From Paralvinella palmiformis (taxonomy: Eukaryota; Annelida; Polychaeta; Terebellida; Alvinellidae), in NCBI GenBank assembly GCA_025642065.1, contig JAODUP010000330.1:263501-327500 (forward strand): a DNA stretch of 64,000 nt, read 5' to 3'. Positions 49,615 through 61,431 of this stretch are shown one piece after another. The position numbers and the translations under genes are program-made. A model generated the notes under the pieces. The model did no database searches. It saw only the letters and a program-made list of their open reading frames with translations, and was not told where the DNA came from. Position 1 is the first letter of the stretch. Each line of letters starts with the position of its first letter.

Positions 49615-52600
49615 TGTTTCCCCTGGGTAAAAGGGAGCTTGAGGCAGTACAGACGAGCTGCAAAAGCACAAAGTCAGTCATGGGGGTCTGACCTATTGCT
49701 TCTGTACACAAAGTATCGTATGGTATGCTATTTGTGTAGCTGCATATGACTGCCCCCCCAAAACCTATAAGATTATTATTAAAACATTATCCTGTTTTTA
49801 CATCCTTGGAATGCTTATTCAGGAGTATGCCAAAGATTTTAATGCCACGAACATGGCTAATCAGTACAAATCTGTTGGAAATGGACCCACATTACTTTTT
49901 ACTGATCGCTAATGCATATAAATTTATACAATTAAAACAAATATAATAAGCAAAGAAAAAACCGCTGGTGGGTGCATGACACAAACAGGAACCAGTTGCA
50001 ACAAGGAGCATACCATAATCCAGTCAAGGAACTACAATTTGATGGGAGAATTTCCAACAATACTTCAGGTTGAATACGTCATATTCTGGATTCCCCATCC
50101 ATTTTGTGGTTGGGTGCCTATAATATAATTTTATTATTTTCCTGTGATTTTGAGGTATTTTTTGGTAATGTTTGTTTTCCCATATAGATTCATTTTAAAG
50201 TTGGTGCCATTTGTAGTCATGCTGTCCCCCCCCCCCATAGGTAAATCTTTTTATGTGTGTTTGCTGCTGTCGAAGGTCTGTTACGTTAAGGAAGAGGGGG
50301 GCCAATTTGGCTATGGCACAAGACAACCAAAATCTTGCTTTTCCATTTTTGTTGTTATCGTATATATGGAATCTTAGCTTAAAATACATCATTGCTAAAT
50401 GTGCAATGTTGCAGAAATATAACTGATTGTATGGCATCATTTTATACTGCTTGCTGACGATGAAACATTGTGAAATAAAAAATATAGAATTGCTGAAAAG
50501 TGAAATATCGATTTCAGCATATTTGCCGCGAGGTGGTGTAGAAAATCATGGCTGCCTCGCTTGTTATATAGCTGGAGAAACCCTAAATATATATATATAT
50601 ATATATTGCTAGGCTTTTAAAGGTCACAGGAAAGGTTTCCCAAATTAGTCAAAATGTTAGTGTTATATATTAAAATCAATTTCAATCAGAGATCTATGTA
50701 TTTTATTTTTTCCTAGTAATAAAGTTACCGTAGTTTTAAAACTTGCTTTGCTAGCATCTCACATGACCGAAGATTTAATCGAGAATCTACAGAAAACATC
50801 GGAATGTGACGTCATGTTTGGCAAACACTCCATGGTGTATTCTGTTGCATACAATTGTGCAAAGAAATATACATCAAATACCATTGATTATATGCTGTCA
50901 AAAACCAGCCCAAAACAACAACTCCCCAAAAATTGCAAACAAAAATGGATAAAAACATACACCCAGAGTGGCACATTTTTGTATAGACTTGTATACACCA
51001 CATATAGGAGAGCCCCATCCATCCACTGGGCTCCTGTGTACAAACAATTCCATTTGATTTTAAATGAAGTTATGTGATAGTAGGAGGGAAATACTCGAAT
51101 TTAGGCCCAGTTTGTTGACAAACAAACAAATACACACTAGTGGTTCAAAGCTGTAGGGCTTGATAACCCTGAGAATATCAAAACTTTGGTCAGAATCTTA
51201 CATTTTGTCTGTCAACTGGTCAGAACGCTTGTAAACAAAGCTGTAGCATTATGTGAGGTTTGGCAAAGATGATGCAGTACACTAGCAATGGCTTGTGAAA
51301 GTTAGGAAACTAAGGATTTTGGGATCATTTTAATGGAAATATGATAGCTAGCTGATGGTTAGAATTGTAGCGCATCCGATAGGGAATAAAATAATGGTTT
51401 GTTATGTTATATTTACTTCGAAACATTAAATTTCTTTTCTTATCACCTTTAAGGAACATTTGAAATAATCACAGTAGTTACTCCTGTAAGGACATATCGG
51501 AATGGATCTTGAACCCTGCACAATTGGTGAACATACAGAGGATACTTACCACAAGACTTCATATTCCTGAGAAAAAGAACTCTTCAAAATCAGTGATATC
51601 ACTGAAGGTGATAAGGAGCCGATTTCACTTCGTTCTGTGACAGACTTGTCAACAGACAGTGGAACCGTGACAATTTGTTCACGTCACAAGAAATATTGTT
51701 TCTAAATGGATGTGAATTTCTTTAGAAGAGCTGATGTGATCCATTTTTGGTTTATACCAAATCAGTAAGAAGTAGTTTAAGTGCACTTGATATCCCCAAA
51801 CCAGAGAGCGTTGATGCTATTTTGGCATTGGACACCGGTGCGTGCTACGGTTGTTGAATGTTCTCCAGTCGGTCAGAGAGAAATGTCATCTTATGCTAAA
51901 AGAAAATGTGGCAGCGGTATAGGACAATGCACTTTCAAGTGATAATGATGACTTCATGAAACCAAAAGGACTTGCAAGATCATTTACTCGGCCTAAAAGT
52001 CAGGATCAATGCTCGGTGTCAGCATAACATATCCTCGTGGAAGTCAGCAACCTGAGTAATTTTAAATACCCCAGTACCTCAACTTGAAAAGGCATGTATG
52101 GAACAATTGGGTATTATTGGCCATGCAGGCAAACATATTTCTGTATCAAATAAATACCTGCCCTATGTATTTGTACAAGGGTTTTATTAATTTTTATGTC
52201 TTACGTAAACAAATGTACATATTTTGAAAATTAATTTTTGTGTGGAAGGAACCTGGTGGCTAGTGCGATATCAGATTGTTGACAAAATTGAGTTCTAGTC
52301 CATGGCATATTTTATTTTTACCTACCAACTTATCCCACATGATGATATGATCCCATAAAAAATACAAAACCGTTTTGTTTTCAGATTTCTGTGGTTAAAT
52401 CATGAGAACAGGTTACGTGTAATATGTGTATTTTTGCCATGATTACTCTGGAGTACAGAGATTGAAAGTATACAGTTTGAACATTGCTGACTATCATGGT
52501 TCCGAAGATACTGACTTGCAAAGTTTGGTATAAAAATAAATAGAATTTGATAGAATCCAGATTTGGCTTGACCTCCTAACCACATATTTAAACTGTAGCT

Positions 52601-55600
52601 TCAGTTTATTGGATTTTTAGAGAGATCTATGCTACAGCTTTCAGCCCTGAAAGTTTCATGTCTTTATGCTGATTATTAAAAAGTTATCATGGTTCAACTG
52701 TTCAAACAGGGCTGAAAATTAGGTACAATATATCAAAACATTTTTTTAGTGTAACCTAAAAATTCTGCCTGACCTCATCATATACATGGTAGTTGATGTA
52801 TACAAATATTAATACAATCCAAAGTGGTCTGGTGGGAAGCACTGGTTGATTATTATGATCTAGCTGTCTACTTTTGATGTTGATCTATATTAAAAGGAAT
52901 GCAATAATTACATTAAAACAATCCATAAATATAGATTTTCTAAAACAGTGCTTGACAACAGAGGCTTGAAATAGTAGAATGATGTTTTATGAATAATTGA
53001 ATAATATCCGTGTTTATAAATGACTTATTCTCTTTGTATGTGAGTGTTATGTGTAGAGAGTTTGTAAATATTAGATGTTGTACAATTTTGTTGGGGATGG
53101 GGGGGGGCATGTATTTCCCCATACAATTGAATTAAAATTAGTGCAGTGTCCTTGAAAGAACACACCCACAAGATGCTGCCATAAATTATTCGGCAATCCC
53201 TTTTTAGAGCTCATTGGCTATAGGCTTAACTATGACCTCGTATAATTCTTATTAATAGCCGATGTGGTTTGTCTGCAGTATCAGCACAAATACATACAAA
53301 TTCAAAGCAATTATAAAGTAATGTGTCCAGTAATACAAATTCTATTAATAACAGCAATTTTCTATTCAGAGCAAGTAATATAAGACATAGATGTATCTGC
53401 AGCATGTATTTCTTGTGTGTAATTAAATCTCTAATGATAATTCCAACCTCAAAGCCAGTTTTATAAAGGTAAGGTGTCACACTCTAATGACTACAAGTTT
53501 GTTTGGTTGATGAAGGCTCATCTCCATTTGGGGTGATTATCCAAACTAATGTGGTAATACACGTCACTAAAATGAAGATTTTCATTGACTTTTTTAAAGT
53601 GATTTAAATCAAATAACACGGTCATGTATTATGACCTATGCAAACTGCACATTAACCTACCATTGTCTGTGTTTACTAAGCCCAGTTAGTCCTACGTTCT
53701 AACTAACTGCGCTATCACGGCTATCTTGCTCCATGATTGCCCTTTAAATATAACACTAGTATAGTAGTTAGGTAGCAGTGCTAATGTTCCTAAATGTACT
53801 GATAGACTGGATTAACGAAGTCACAGGTGGGCCTAGGGCGATGCAGAAGCTGACAGGCCACCAAGTTGAAAAGTAAACAAAGATCATACCGTTGATGCCT
53901 GGCGGCGATGTGGGCTGCAGGATGAGTGTTAATTTTGTTGCTAAACGATAGGAAATCTTCCACTTGCCGGGGGCCAGGCAAGTGAGGGGTTATTTTCGCT
54001 TCCCCAAATCGAAGTTTGACTTACCCAGGCAAGTGGGAAACCATTAATGTAATGGCCTGGCCGCTTCATTACCGTTGTAGGTCACTCGGTCCATTTAGCC
54101 TACCATGTGTACAAAAGTGGCCGTAGAACGTCAAACGTTATCATCATGTTTGATAGACAATGTCTGCTTGTATATGGGTTCATTTCTGAGAATGTCAACA
54201 GGATTATAAACTAGTATCCCGATTGGTCATTTTTAGCAATTGCGGAGATTGATTGTTCCATCCTTTATTGGGTAGAATAGCATTTCTAATGTGTAATGTT
54301 TCTTTCTAAGTCAGTTCTTTGCACGTTGATTGATTAGAACGCTGTGCTGCAGACCTACAAGTCTGGGCTCAAACTGAACCAAGTTGGCTGTGTATGTGGG
54401 ATTTATCTGATATGGGGAGGGGGTCTCTCCTGGATGATACGTCCCAAGTTTAACGAACCGTCGATCCAATGGCATAACGTTCAGTTTTCTCTATTAATTA
54501 TCCCATTTTTCACTTTGCAGAAGCACAGAACACCGGACAGGGAATCAGTCTTTCACTAACTCCAGCCAATGGCATAACGGCACCTGGCCATGATGTCACG
54601 TTCACCTGCGCGGTGGATTTGAACATCCTCTCCAATAACCTGGTCGTGTGGACGAGAAGGGTCGGCACAATACACACCAAAATCGCAGTCGGCACGATTA
54701 AGCAAGATGACTTTCTTGAAAATGATCGATACATACTATCAACGACAAGTGCAAAGGCGAACAAAAAACACTTTACGCTCACCATCACAGGTAATATGGC
54801 TTTGATTTTCCTCATATCCTGAATGCAATGGACATGCACATTCTGCACAATTGTAATTTGTGGACGGTTTAGCCCGAAATAATAGTGTGAAACAGTAGGT
54901 GGCTAACCGTGGAACCATAAATTTGGCCAGCACTGTAATGCAGCTGTGTTGTTTATATGGCCAGCCTGTGGTGGTTAAGATCTATTGTATATTGTGTCAT
55001 GTGGTAGTTTCATTGCAACAGGGTGCGTACATTTTTAATGCCCCATTTAGCCTACCATGGGCACAAAAGTGGCCGTAAAACACCAATCATCATCATCATC
55101 TAATGACAACAATCTTATACGATGTATCAACGTTCGATAACCAGCAAATTCTCAAAGAAAAAACCCCAGATTAAGCATCCCCATTTTTTCTCATATAATT
55201 GCCATAATAGTAAAACAACTCCCTTTTCCGATATGTGCCCACAATTACACCACCATATGGGGGCCTGTATCAATTTGAGCCGAGGTTCAAGTGAAGTCTT
55301 TTCCCAACTCCATTTCATGGAGAGAAAGCTGGAGAATTGTGAATTTTGGTGTTCTCGTTGACAGATTAAAAGAGGGCTGTGGGCAGTGTCACCAGCTGCT
55401 GTGAGTAACTGATATAGCAAAAGTGAACTTTCCCGCAGTTTGCCTTTATTTTGACGTGCATCCACACCTCAATCTAGCATTTTTACAGGCCACCACAGGC
55501 GAGCTTCTGCCTACTTTTTGTAAGGGTTTGTCTACTCTATACCCTACTGAAAAGGGTGTGTGTGTGTGTGTCATTTTTTGTTCAGCTTCATTATTTTTGG

Positions 55601-58600
55601 ATATGATTGGGGGTTTTTTTCGGAAGAAACTAGTTTCTTTTGGGATGGCGGAATAAACCGGAAGTAGCCTCTTTTCTTCTGGAAGAAATGTGTGATATCA
55701 GATGGGGTAGATATCGGGTTTCAAATTAACTAAAGCCTGAATCTATGTGATAAAGTTAATTATCTTGTTGGTTTGTTGAAGATGATCAAGTATAATGCTG
55801 TATTATAATAATAATATTTTATGTAGCTCCTTATTCAACTTGAATTGCTATAGGGCACTTTACAAGTGCATTCTATACGTATATACACAGGTTTGTATAT
55901 TATAAATAGGCTAATTTAAATAAGTGGTTTTTAAGAATGTTACAATACATCTTTAAGATGATTGTGTAATTTATTCCCCTGTCCGAGAGCTGGTGCTCGG
56001 GAAGCTGTGTGGCTTTTAGGTAATGCAGGGTTCGCACAGGTCCATGAAAACCTGGAAAGTCCCGGAATTTGAAAATTTGGATTCCAGGTCTGGAAAGTCC
56101 TGGAATTTGGACATATAGATCTATATTCTAATCATATGCATACAGGAATTCAGTCATTACACTTCTTCCGAAATATGGGTGTATCTTTACACATCAAAAG
56201 TTCGTGAATTCATTGAAAAGGTCCTTGAATTTGATATTGGAAGGTCCTGGAAAGTCCTGGAATCTGAGATGTCAAAATGTGTATGAACCCTGTAATGTCA
56301 AAAGTGAACACCTTTTACGAGTACATTTCACCAGACGTGATTTATATTGTAGTCTACAAGACTAATGTTATATCTTATCCAACACTGGCTTATACCTGTG
56401 TTTATGCTGAAATATGGTATAGTGCGGGACTCAGCAAAACTATGGCCTCAGAAATATATTGTCTATGTTAGCACATACGTGTGTGTTGTGGTATATAATT
56501 AGATTAACTAAACGGGAGGCTCTAGTGCTGTCAAAGACGTTGGTCTGTTGTTGGTGTAGTTGACCCCAGATTGCCCTCTATATGGGACAGGCCTTTGTGG
56601 AAGGAATAGAGTAGGACTAATTGATACAAAACATGACCGTTTTGGAGGAGAGCGATAGACAAGTTGTGTAATGGACACAGACAGATGTTGATAATCTAAT
56701 GAAATGTTCTAATTTTAAAATGTTTTCTTTCAGATGTTCAGTTCGAAGACACATGCACAGTCGAATGTGCCATTTTGCATTCATCCCGGAAGGACACCAA
56801 GGTGCTTGCCGTCTGCGGTGAGCTATCCACAGTTAATTGCGTCACCATTCAGAAATTGGAATGGATTATTTAAAAGAATGGAATTGGAATTGAAGTTTCC
56901 TACAAAAAAATTAAATCCACAAATTAATTTACCATTTCATGTTTTACTTCAGAAATATTTCTTCCAGGTCAGTCCTACTTAGAATATAAACTACTTGGAG
57001 TATGTATTCCAAGTAGGTACTCATGGTAAAAAAGAGTCTGTAAAAAACGGAATTGGAGTTGAAAAATTTGATTTGGAATTGACCAAATGAAATTGACCCC
57101 ATGTCTGGTTTCTATATTGGGTCACTGGACCTCTCCATAGCCTGGCTGGTAGTGTGGTTTAGCACAGATCTCTACTACTGTTCAAAAGCTGGCCATGCTT
57201 TGTCAGAATGGTTTTTCATATTTTACTTCATGGTTACATGACCTGTGTGACCTACAATATACATGAAAGTGTCCATAAACCTAACTATTTTAATTTTCAC
57301 AACTATGTCAGCCATTAAGTGATATTCCATTTTTGTTGTAGTACAAATTAAAATTAGGTTTGAAAAAGCTTTTCTATAAAAAAAAAATAATTTTGTTTAT
57401 TTGAGATTTGGCTCTCGTCCACACTCCCCCCACCGCCCTCCTCCCCCCCCCCCGAAACTGCATTGTAATGTGGTAAGACAGGGATTAAGTTATGTCTCAT
57501 TATATATATTTACAGGTGATCCATCCTCAGGCAGCTGCAGCTGTGTACAGAGTACCGGATGGTCATCACCACAGTGTTATGGTGTAAGTTTAAATCAGGC
57601 TTTAATTGCACTGCGAATGGGTGTTTCACCTCTCACTTGTTCTCATTTTCTTTCGATGTCAATTAGCCAACTTGGCATTCGGTGTTCAAGTTTACATTTC
57701 GTACTTGACCTGGTTCCATTTTTGCTTAAATCTAGTAGTCACATGCTAGTATTGTTATTTTATTTTCCACCTTGTCTTCTGTGTTTATTGTAATATTTAC
57801 ATGTCATATGTACTCATCTGTTATATGGCCTCATGTTTTAGACAAATTGTATTCATAGTCACTTCAAAGGAGATTGCCTCAAACACTTATATCAGCTGAG
57901 TGAGTGAGTTAACCATCATTTACTATGAACAAAATTGTCTCTGGGAAGTATTTACATTTTGCACAATATTCTTGTTGATATTGAAACTTAAGAAAAGTCA
58001 CATTCAACTACCAAATGAACACATTATTTACTGATTCTATTATATTAAAGTTATCTCCTTGTGTAACTGTGTGCGTGTGTGTAGAGAGAGAGAGAATTCA
58101 CCTGTAAAGGGGGAAGTCAAAATCTGTAGAAAGTGGGGAATGTGGTGAGAAAATGCTGTAATGGATGGGTTAATCTGATGTCATATGAATCCATTTAGAA
58201 ACTATCAGCATAAGTTTTGGGAGTTATGTTCTAGTCAACTAACTGGCTTAGAAATGCCTGATGAGTTTATCCCTCCAAAATACATGGTCATGTGACATTG
58301 CATTTTGCTCTGCTCCAACCAGGCATAGAATGCCCTTACGATGAGTTCGTGTGGGAATTATTCATCTTCAGTCGTTACAAACCAAATAGAACATGTGATA
58401 TAGCTGTCAGAGCCAGTAGTAATATTCTGTGAAATAGGACACGTTACTGTGCAGACAATCGTTGATACGAATTTAATCTATTACCACCGATGACTGGGTC
58501 TGTTTTTATGCCAAAGCATTTCATGAACTGTTCTTCACTGTAGGTCAGTTTCTCGTGTTTGAGATGTATTTCCTGTAGCCCTGTAGAGATATGGACTGAT

Positions 58601-61138
58601 TCCTGGGTTTTATACCTGGGCATATTTGATAGTTAATTACTTTTAAGTGAAATTTCTTTGGATAATTTATTTCATGTTTCTTACTGTATTTACTTCTATT
58701 TCCTAGTTAAATATACATTGTTATTATTTATTTGACACGTGTCATTTACTAAACTGATTCTTTGTAAATTTTCATCTGGCTGATTCCTTATTAAAACTGT
58801 AGACACTGTATATACTTGTGTATAAGTTGATCTCATATATAAGACAGGGTCATTATCTCATATATAAGACAGGGTCATTATCTCATATATAAGACAGGGT
58901 CATTATCTCATATATAAGACATGTTGAAATTATCAAGAAAGTCAAACTAGTGGTAGAACTGATTTCACATCCGAAAATATCAGTGATATTTATACATGTA
59001 TAAGAGTTATTATAAGACTATACAGCGTTCGCACAGGTCCTTGAAAACCTGGAAAGTCCTGGAATTTGAAAATGTGGATTCCAGGCCTGGAATTTTTGTA
59101 GAGGTCCTCGAAAGTCCTGGAATTTGGACATATAGATCTATATTTCTAATCACAAGCATACAGCAATTCAGTCGTTGCACGTCTTCTGAAATATGGGTGT
59201 ATCATTGTGCATTAAGAGTTCATGAATTCATTGAAAGGGTCCTTGAATTTGACATTGGAAAGTCCTGGAATCTGAGATGTCAAAATGTGTATGAACCCTG
59301 CTATATACTGCTGGTACTCGTAGCTTTATGCTTTTAAAACTTTGAACAAAACAAATTAAGATAAAAAACTGTTGCTGATAATTGCAAATTAAACTCAGTA
59401 GAATCACGAGTAGATCTAACTGACAAAGAATTTTTTTAGCCTATCATCGCTCACCAGACTCGATGGTTTTTTTCTGGCTGACTTGTGTATAAGACGAGTG
59501 GGGGGAATTTTTTTTTTATATATATATATATATACTCGTGTATAAGACAAGGTTTTAATCCTTGAAAAAATTAATTTTTCCCCCACTATTTTTCTTACAC
59601 ACAAGTCAATGGTAAGATTAATTCTAGCCAGTTTATGTATTAAGTTTATTAGAACTGTAATTTCCTAAAATGCTAAAGACATTACAATGTGTTGATCTTT
59701 AATTACACATACACAAACAGTCAGATCCCGTGCTGCAATCCAGCGTCGTGAGTATTTGGTTCCATCCATTTTCACTTCGCAAGTTCTTCAGACGGGGTTG
59801 TCACCACTCCTTGTGCCAGCACTGAGCATGCATGGATATTCTGCTGTATAATTAATTAGCCATGTGGTGGCCAGCTAGAGTGATCAATGTAAACAGAAAT
59901 ATATTACAACATTTCTACCCATGAAAACATGTATTTTATGTATAACTTGCAAGATATAAGTGACAGAGTGACTAATAATACCAATAAAAGTCTTTGTTAT
60001 TAGAATCACTTTAAAAGGCTTTTGGCCATCAAAGCATCTTGTGAAGTAAAAATTGATGATGGCTTCAAGACCAGAAACTAGTTATTTTACTTCCAATAAA
60101 ATATTAGAAAGAATAATTGTTTACTCTCCACATGACCTTTAGAATTAGTTGATGGTTTGGCGAATCTCTCATAGTTGTATTTAATTTATCACGGTTTTGG
60201 TGAAATGTTTGCATTTGATTGGCTGGTTCTGAATTATATATATTGTATGCATTTTACTGTAGGAATCGAAGTCGGTGAAGGAATTACAGAAAGCTTTTGA
60301 CAGGACAGTGACGGGTCTCGGAGTTTGTTTTGCCATCGCAGTTATATATGGGATTGTTGTGACGGTGTTTTTTGCTCGCGACTGTATGAAGGTCATCTAC
60401 GAACGGAACCAACTGAAACTGGCCAAGATCAAGAACCAGCAACAAGGATATAATCCATACGTTGACTCGGACAGGCTGGCTGTCGATGACGACTTAGGCA
60501 GCATTCCAGAAAGCGGAGTCTGGTCACAGTCTGATGGAAGAAACGGCAGTGATAGAAGCGCAGGGAGAGGTCATCCAGTGCAGACTGCTCGGGCTAGGCC
60601 AAGAGAGGAGCCATCATCCAGCCGGGAATACGCAGCCACCTCCACCCAATCTCACAGTAATCCTGCGTTCAATCCTGATGATGTTAATGGAGAACTTCCT
60701 CTATATGATGAACTTACAGGTATTGCAACAAGACCTATGGGTGGTGTTAGACCAAAGGTGCCACAGCAACAGATGCAGTCACTGCCAGAAGACATTCCAC
60801 CCTATCCTGAAGCGTCACGCATGGAGAACTGTGGTCCCTACAGCTATTCAGAACCACATCCGAGTCGAGGTCGTCCCAATCCTGAAACGTCTCCATACCC
60901 ATTTGTTCAGCCAGCTGAACCATATCATCGTTACAGTAATAACAACGATCTCTCTGCTCCATCCAGTACACGATCTGAACGTTCCATGGCTCCTGAGAGA
61001 CCCCCACCACCACAGCGATCATACACAGACATCCCAGCAGAGAAACATCCCTCGGGACAACATAATGGCTACTCGAGTCCACGGAGATTAGAGTTCGGAC
61101 CAAGCAGTGGTCAAGATATGGGTCGTTCAGCACCGTAA
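47826..61138 (+). CDS. Ig-domain single-pass receptor with long tyrosine/proline-rich tail
   Basis: Exons 47826-47877, 54521-54790, 56734-56817, 57516-57583 and 60263-61138 join in phase (1,1,1,0) to 449 residues. Exon 1 gives a signal-like MKFVWAVMANLFLVLET. Exons 2-3 form one V/I-type Ig domain: 'APGHDVTFTCAV' (first Cys), 'LVVWTRR' (core Trp), 'HFTLTITDVQFEDTC' (second Cys region). Exon 4 adds a short Cys-rich stalk (SGSCSCVQSTGWSSPQC) resembling part of an EGF domain. A membrane helix follows at about 174-196 (VTGLGVCFAIAVIYGIVVTV). The 253-residue tail has PLYDEL (Tyr306), PPYP (Tyr339), PPPP (405-408) and other tyrosines, suggesting SH2/SH3/WW-type partners. Ligand and function are unknown and I recognise no named orthologue. 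Exon 1, 6.6 kb upstream, is the weakest call, and further symmetric phase-1 exons could exist in that intron. Confidence 0.72.
48361..49304. mobile_element. Possible non-coding DNA transposon with 13-bp terminal inverted repeat
   Basis: ATAGAGTAGACAT (48361) and ATATCTACTCTAT (49292-49304) pair at 12 of 13 bases. Just inside both ends are GGACACT/AGTGTCC motifs (48377, 48394, 49277), which also occur internally near 48750 and 49096. No transposase. No clear target duplication. Confidence 0.5.
49569..49609. repeat. (TA)n microsatellite
   Basis: About 20 uninterrupted TA units, directly followed by the hAT-like end CAGTGTTTCCCCTGGG at 49612. Confidence 0.95.
49815..50100 (+). repeat. Dispersed repeat D, copy 2
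   Basis: Direct copy of 45590-45884, diverged by small indels. It lies 0.2 kb after the hAT-type terminus at 49612, so both may belong to one element; no matching right end was found. Confidence 0.82.
50748..51077 (+). other. Unassigned 109-codon open frame (possible decayed element)
   Basis: Reads 'ASHMTEDLIENLQKTSECDV' and later 'TYRRAPSIHWAPVYKQFHLI'. It has a more protein-like composition than neighbouring frames, but no family was recognised. It lies in the intron of the Ig-receptor gene on the same strand. It may be an exon of an unknown gene or transposon residue. Confidence 0.2.
51500..52030 (+). pseudogene. Coding-like but broken sequence, family unknown
   Basis: Short runs in shifting frames read 'MDLEPCTIGEHTEDTYHKTS', 'ISDITEGDKEPISLRSVTDL' and 'SALDIPKPESVDAILALDTG', separated by stops. 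The pattern suggests a decayed gene or transposon ORF. I do not recognise the family. Confidence 0.3.
53940..54040. repeat. Inverted and direct 'CACTTGCC/GGCAAGTG' motifs
   Basis: 'CACTTGCC' is mirrored by 'GGCAAGTG' after 8 nt (about 53960-53983), and 'ccaggcaagtggg' recurs at about 54026. Possibly remnants of a MITE; limits not clear. Confidence 0.35.
54060..54150 (+). repeat. Family-1 SINE, 3' part
   Basis: 'ttcattaccgttgtaggtcactcggtcc', then 'tagcctaccatgtgtacaaa' and 'agtggccgtagaacgtcaaa', with the short 'atcatc' tail. Confidence 0.8.
55035..55105 (+). repeat. Family-1 SINE, 3' end with (ATC)n tail
   Basis: 'ccatttagcctaccatgggc' + 'acaaaagtggccgtaaaaca' + 'ccaatcatcatcatcatc'. Confidence 0.85.
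56026..56292 (+). mobile_element. MITE family B (hAT-like), copy 2
   Basis: CAGGGTTCGCACAGGTCC at the left and TGTGTATGAACCCTG at the right, flanked on both sides by TAATG, an exact 5-bp target duplication. About 90% similar by eye to 16147-16434, with a 20-bp internal deletion. Confidence 0.92.
56848..57107 (-). mobile_element. MITE family A, truncated copy in Ig-receptor intron 3
   Basis: On the minus strand it starts CAGACATGGGGTCAATTTC and runs through the shared 'gagtacctacttggaataca' region, ending without the second terminal repeat. It begins only about 30 bp after the exon 3 donor. Confidence 0.8.
57125..57300 (+). repeat. Family-1 SINE, diverged
   Basis: 'cctctccatagcctggctgg' (A-box region), 'actgttcaaaagctgg' (B-box region), 'tttgtcagaatggtttttca' and 'catgaaagtgtccataaacc'. 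All family landmarks are present in order but eroded. Confidence 0.65.
58831..58920. repeat. 25-bp tandem repeat (3.6 units)
   Basis: The unit TCTCATATATAAGACAGGGT + CATTA is repeated with no differences. It lies inside a stretch that also has 'cttgtgtataagttgatctc' and, at 59485 and 59536, 'gtgtataagac', so it may be an internal expansion of a larger element. Confidence 0.92.
59023..59300 (+). mobile_element. MITE family B (hAT-like), copy 3
   Basis: CAGCGTTCGCACAGGTCC (one change in the terminus) to TGTGTATGAACCCTG. Flanked by CTATA on both sides, an exact 5-bp duplication. Confidence 0.9.

Positions 61139-61143
<5 letters not shown>

Positions 61144-61179
<36 letters not shown>
61144..61179. 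repeat. (TA)n microsatellite in the 3' UTR
   Basis: Starts five bases after the stop codon of the Ig-receptor gene. Confidence 0.95.
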
Positions 61180-61181
<2 letters not shown>

Positions 61182-61431
61182 AATATACAAATATGCCAAA
61201 CTTCGTGTAACTGTGTGCTTTCAGCATGTTTCACGCTGAGCTTCCATTTCCATTGTTCGCAGTACTGTCCAACCCATCTCGTTGTTCAATCAGTTGTCTT
61301 ATGATCAGTTAGTTCTGTCAAAATAATTTGTTATTGAATCAAAGGAACCACACACACTACCTCATCCAATAGTTGTTTGTTTTATGAAGGTTGGCGTAAC
61401 CTGAACATGGTGTTAATGTGTCATGGTGAGA

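Larger units (their letters stand above)
47878..54520 (+). other. Intron 1 of the Ig-receptor gene
   Basis: A long intron with dispersed elements but no further recognisable Ig exon. Frames at 50748-51077 (109 codons) and a decayed coding-like zone at 51500-52030 are described separately. It also has (TG)n at 48060-48078, (TA)n at 49569-49609 and 50588-50606, and G-runs near 53098. Confidence 0.5.
54791..56733 (+). other. Ig-receptor intron 2
   Basis: Contains the SINE end at 55035-55105 and the MITE at 56026-56292. Open frames here (for example 55122-55361) overlap on both strands and look like chance. Confidence 0.5.
57584..60262 (+). other. Ig-receptor intron 4
   Basis: Holds the 25-bp tandem repeat, a family-B MITE and a short (TA)n at about 59516-59534. 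No additional exon recognised. Confidence 0.5.

Noticed and set aside
60534..61133. Frames of 185 and 128 codons overlapping the last receptor exon
   Set aside because: Shadows of the long coding exon in other frames; the chosen frame has the membrane helix and in-phase splice junction.
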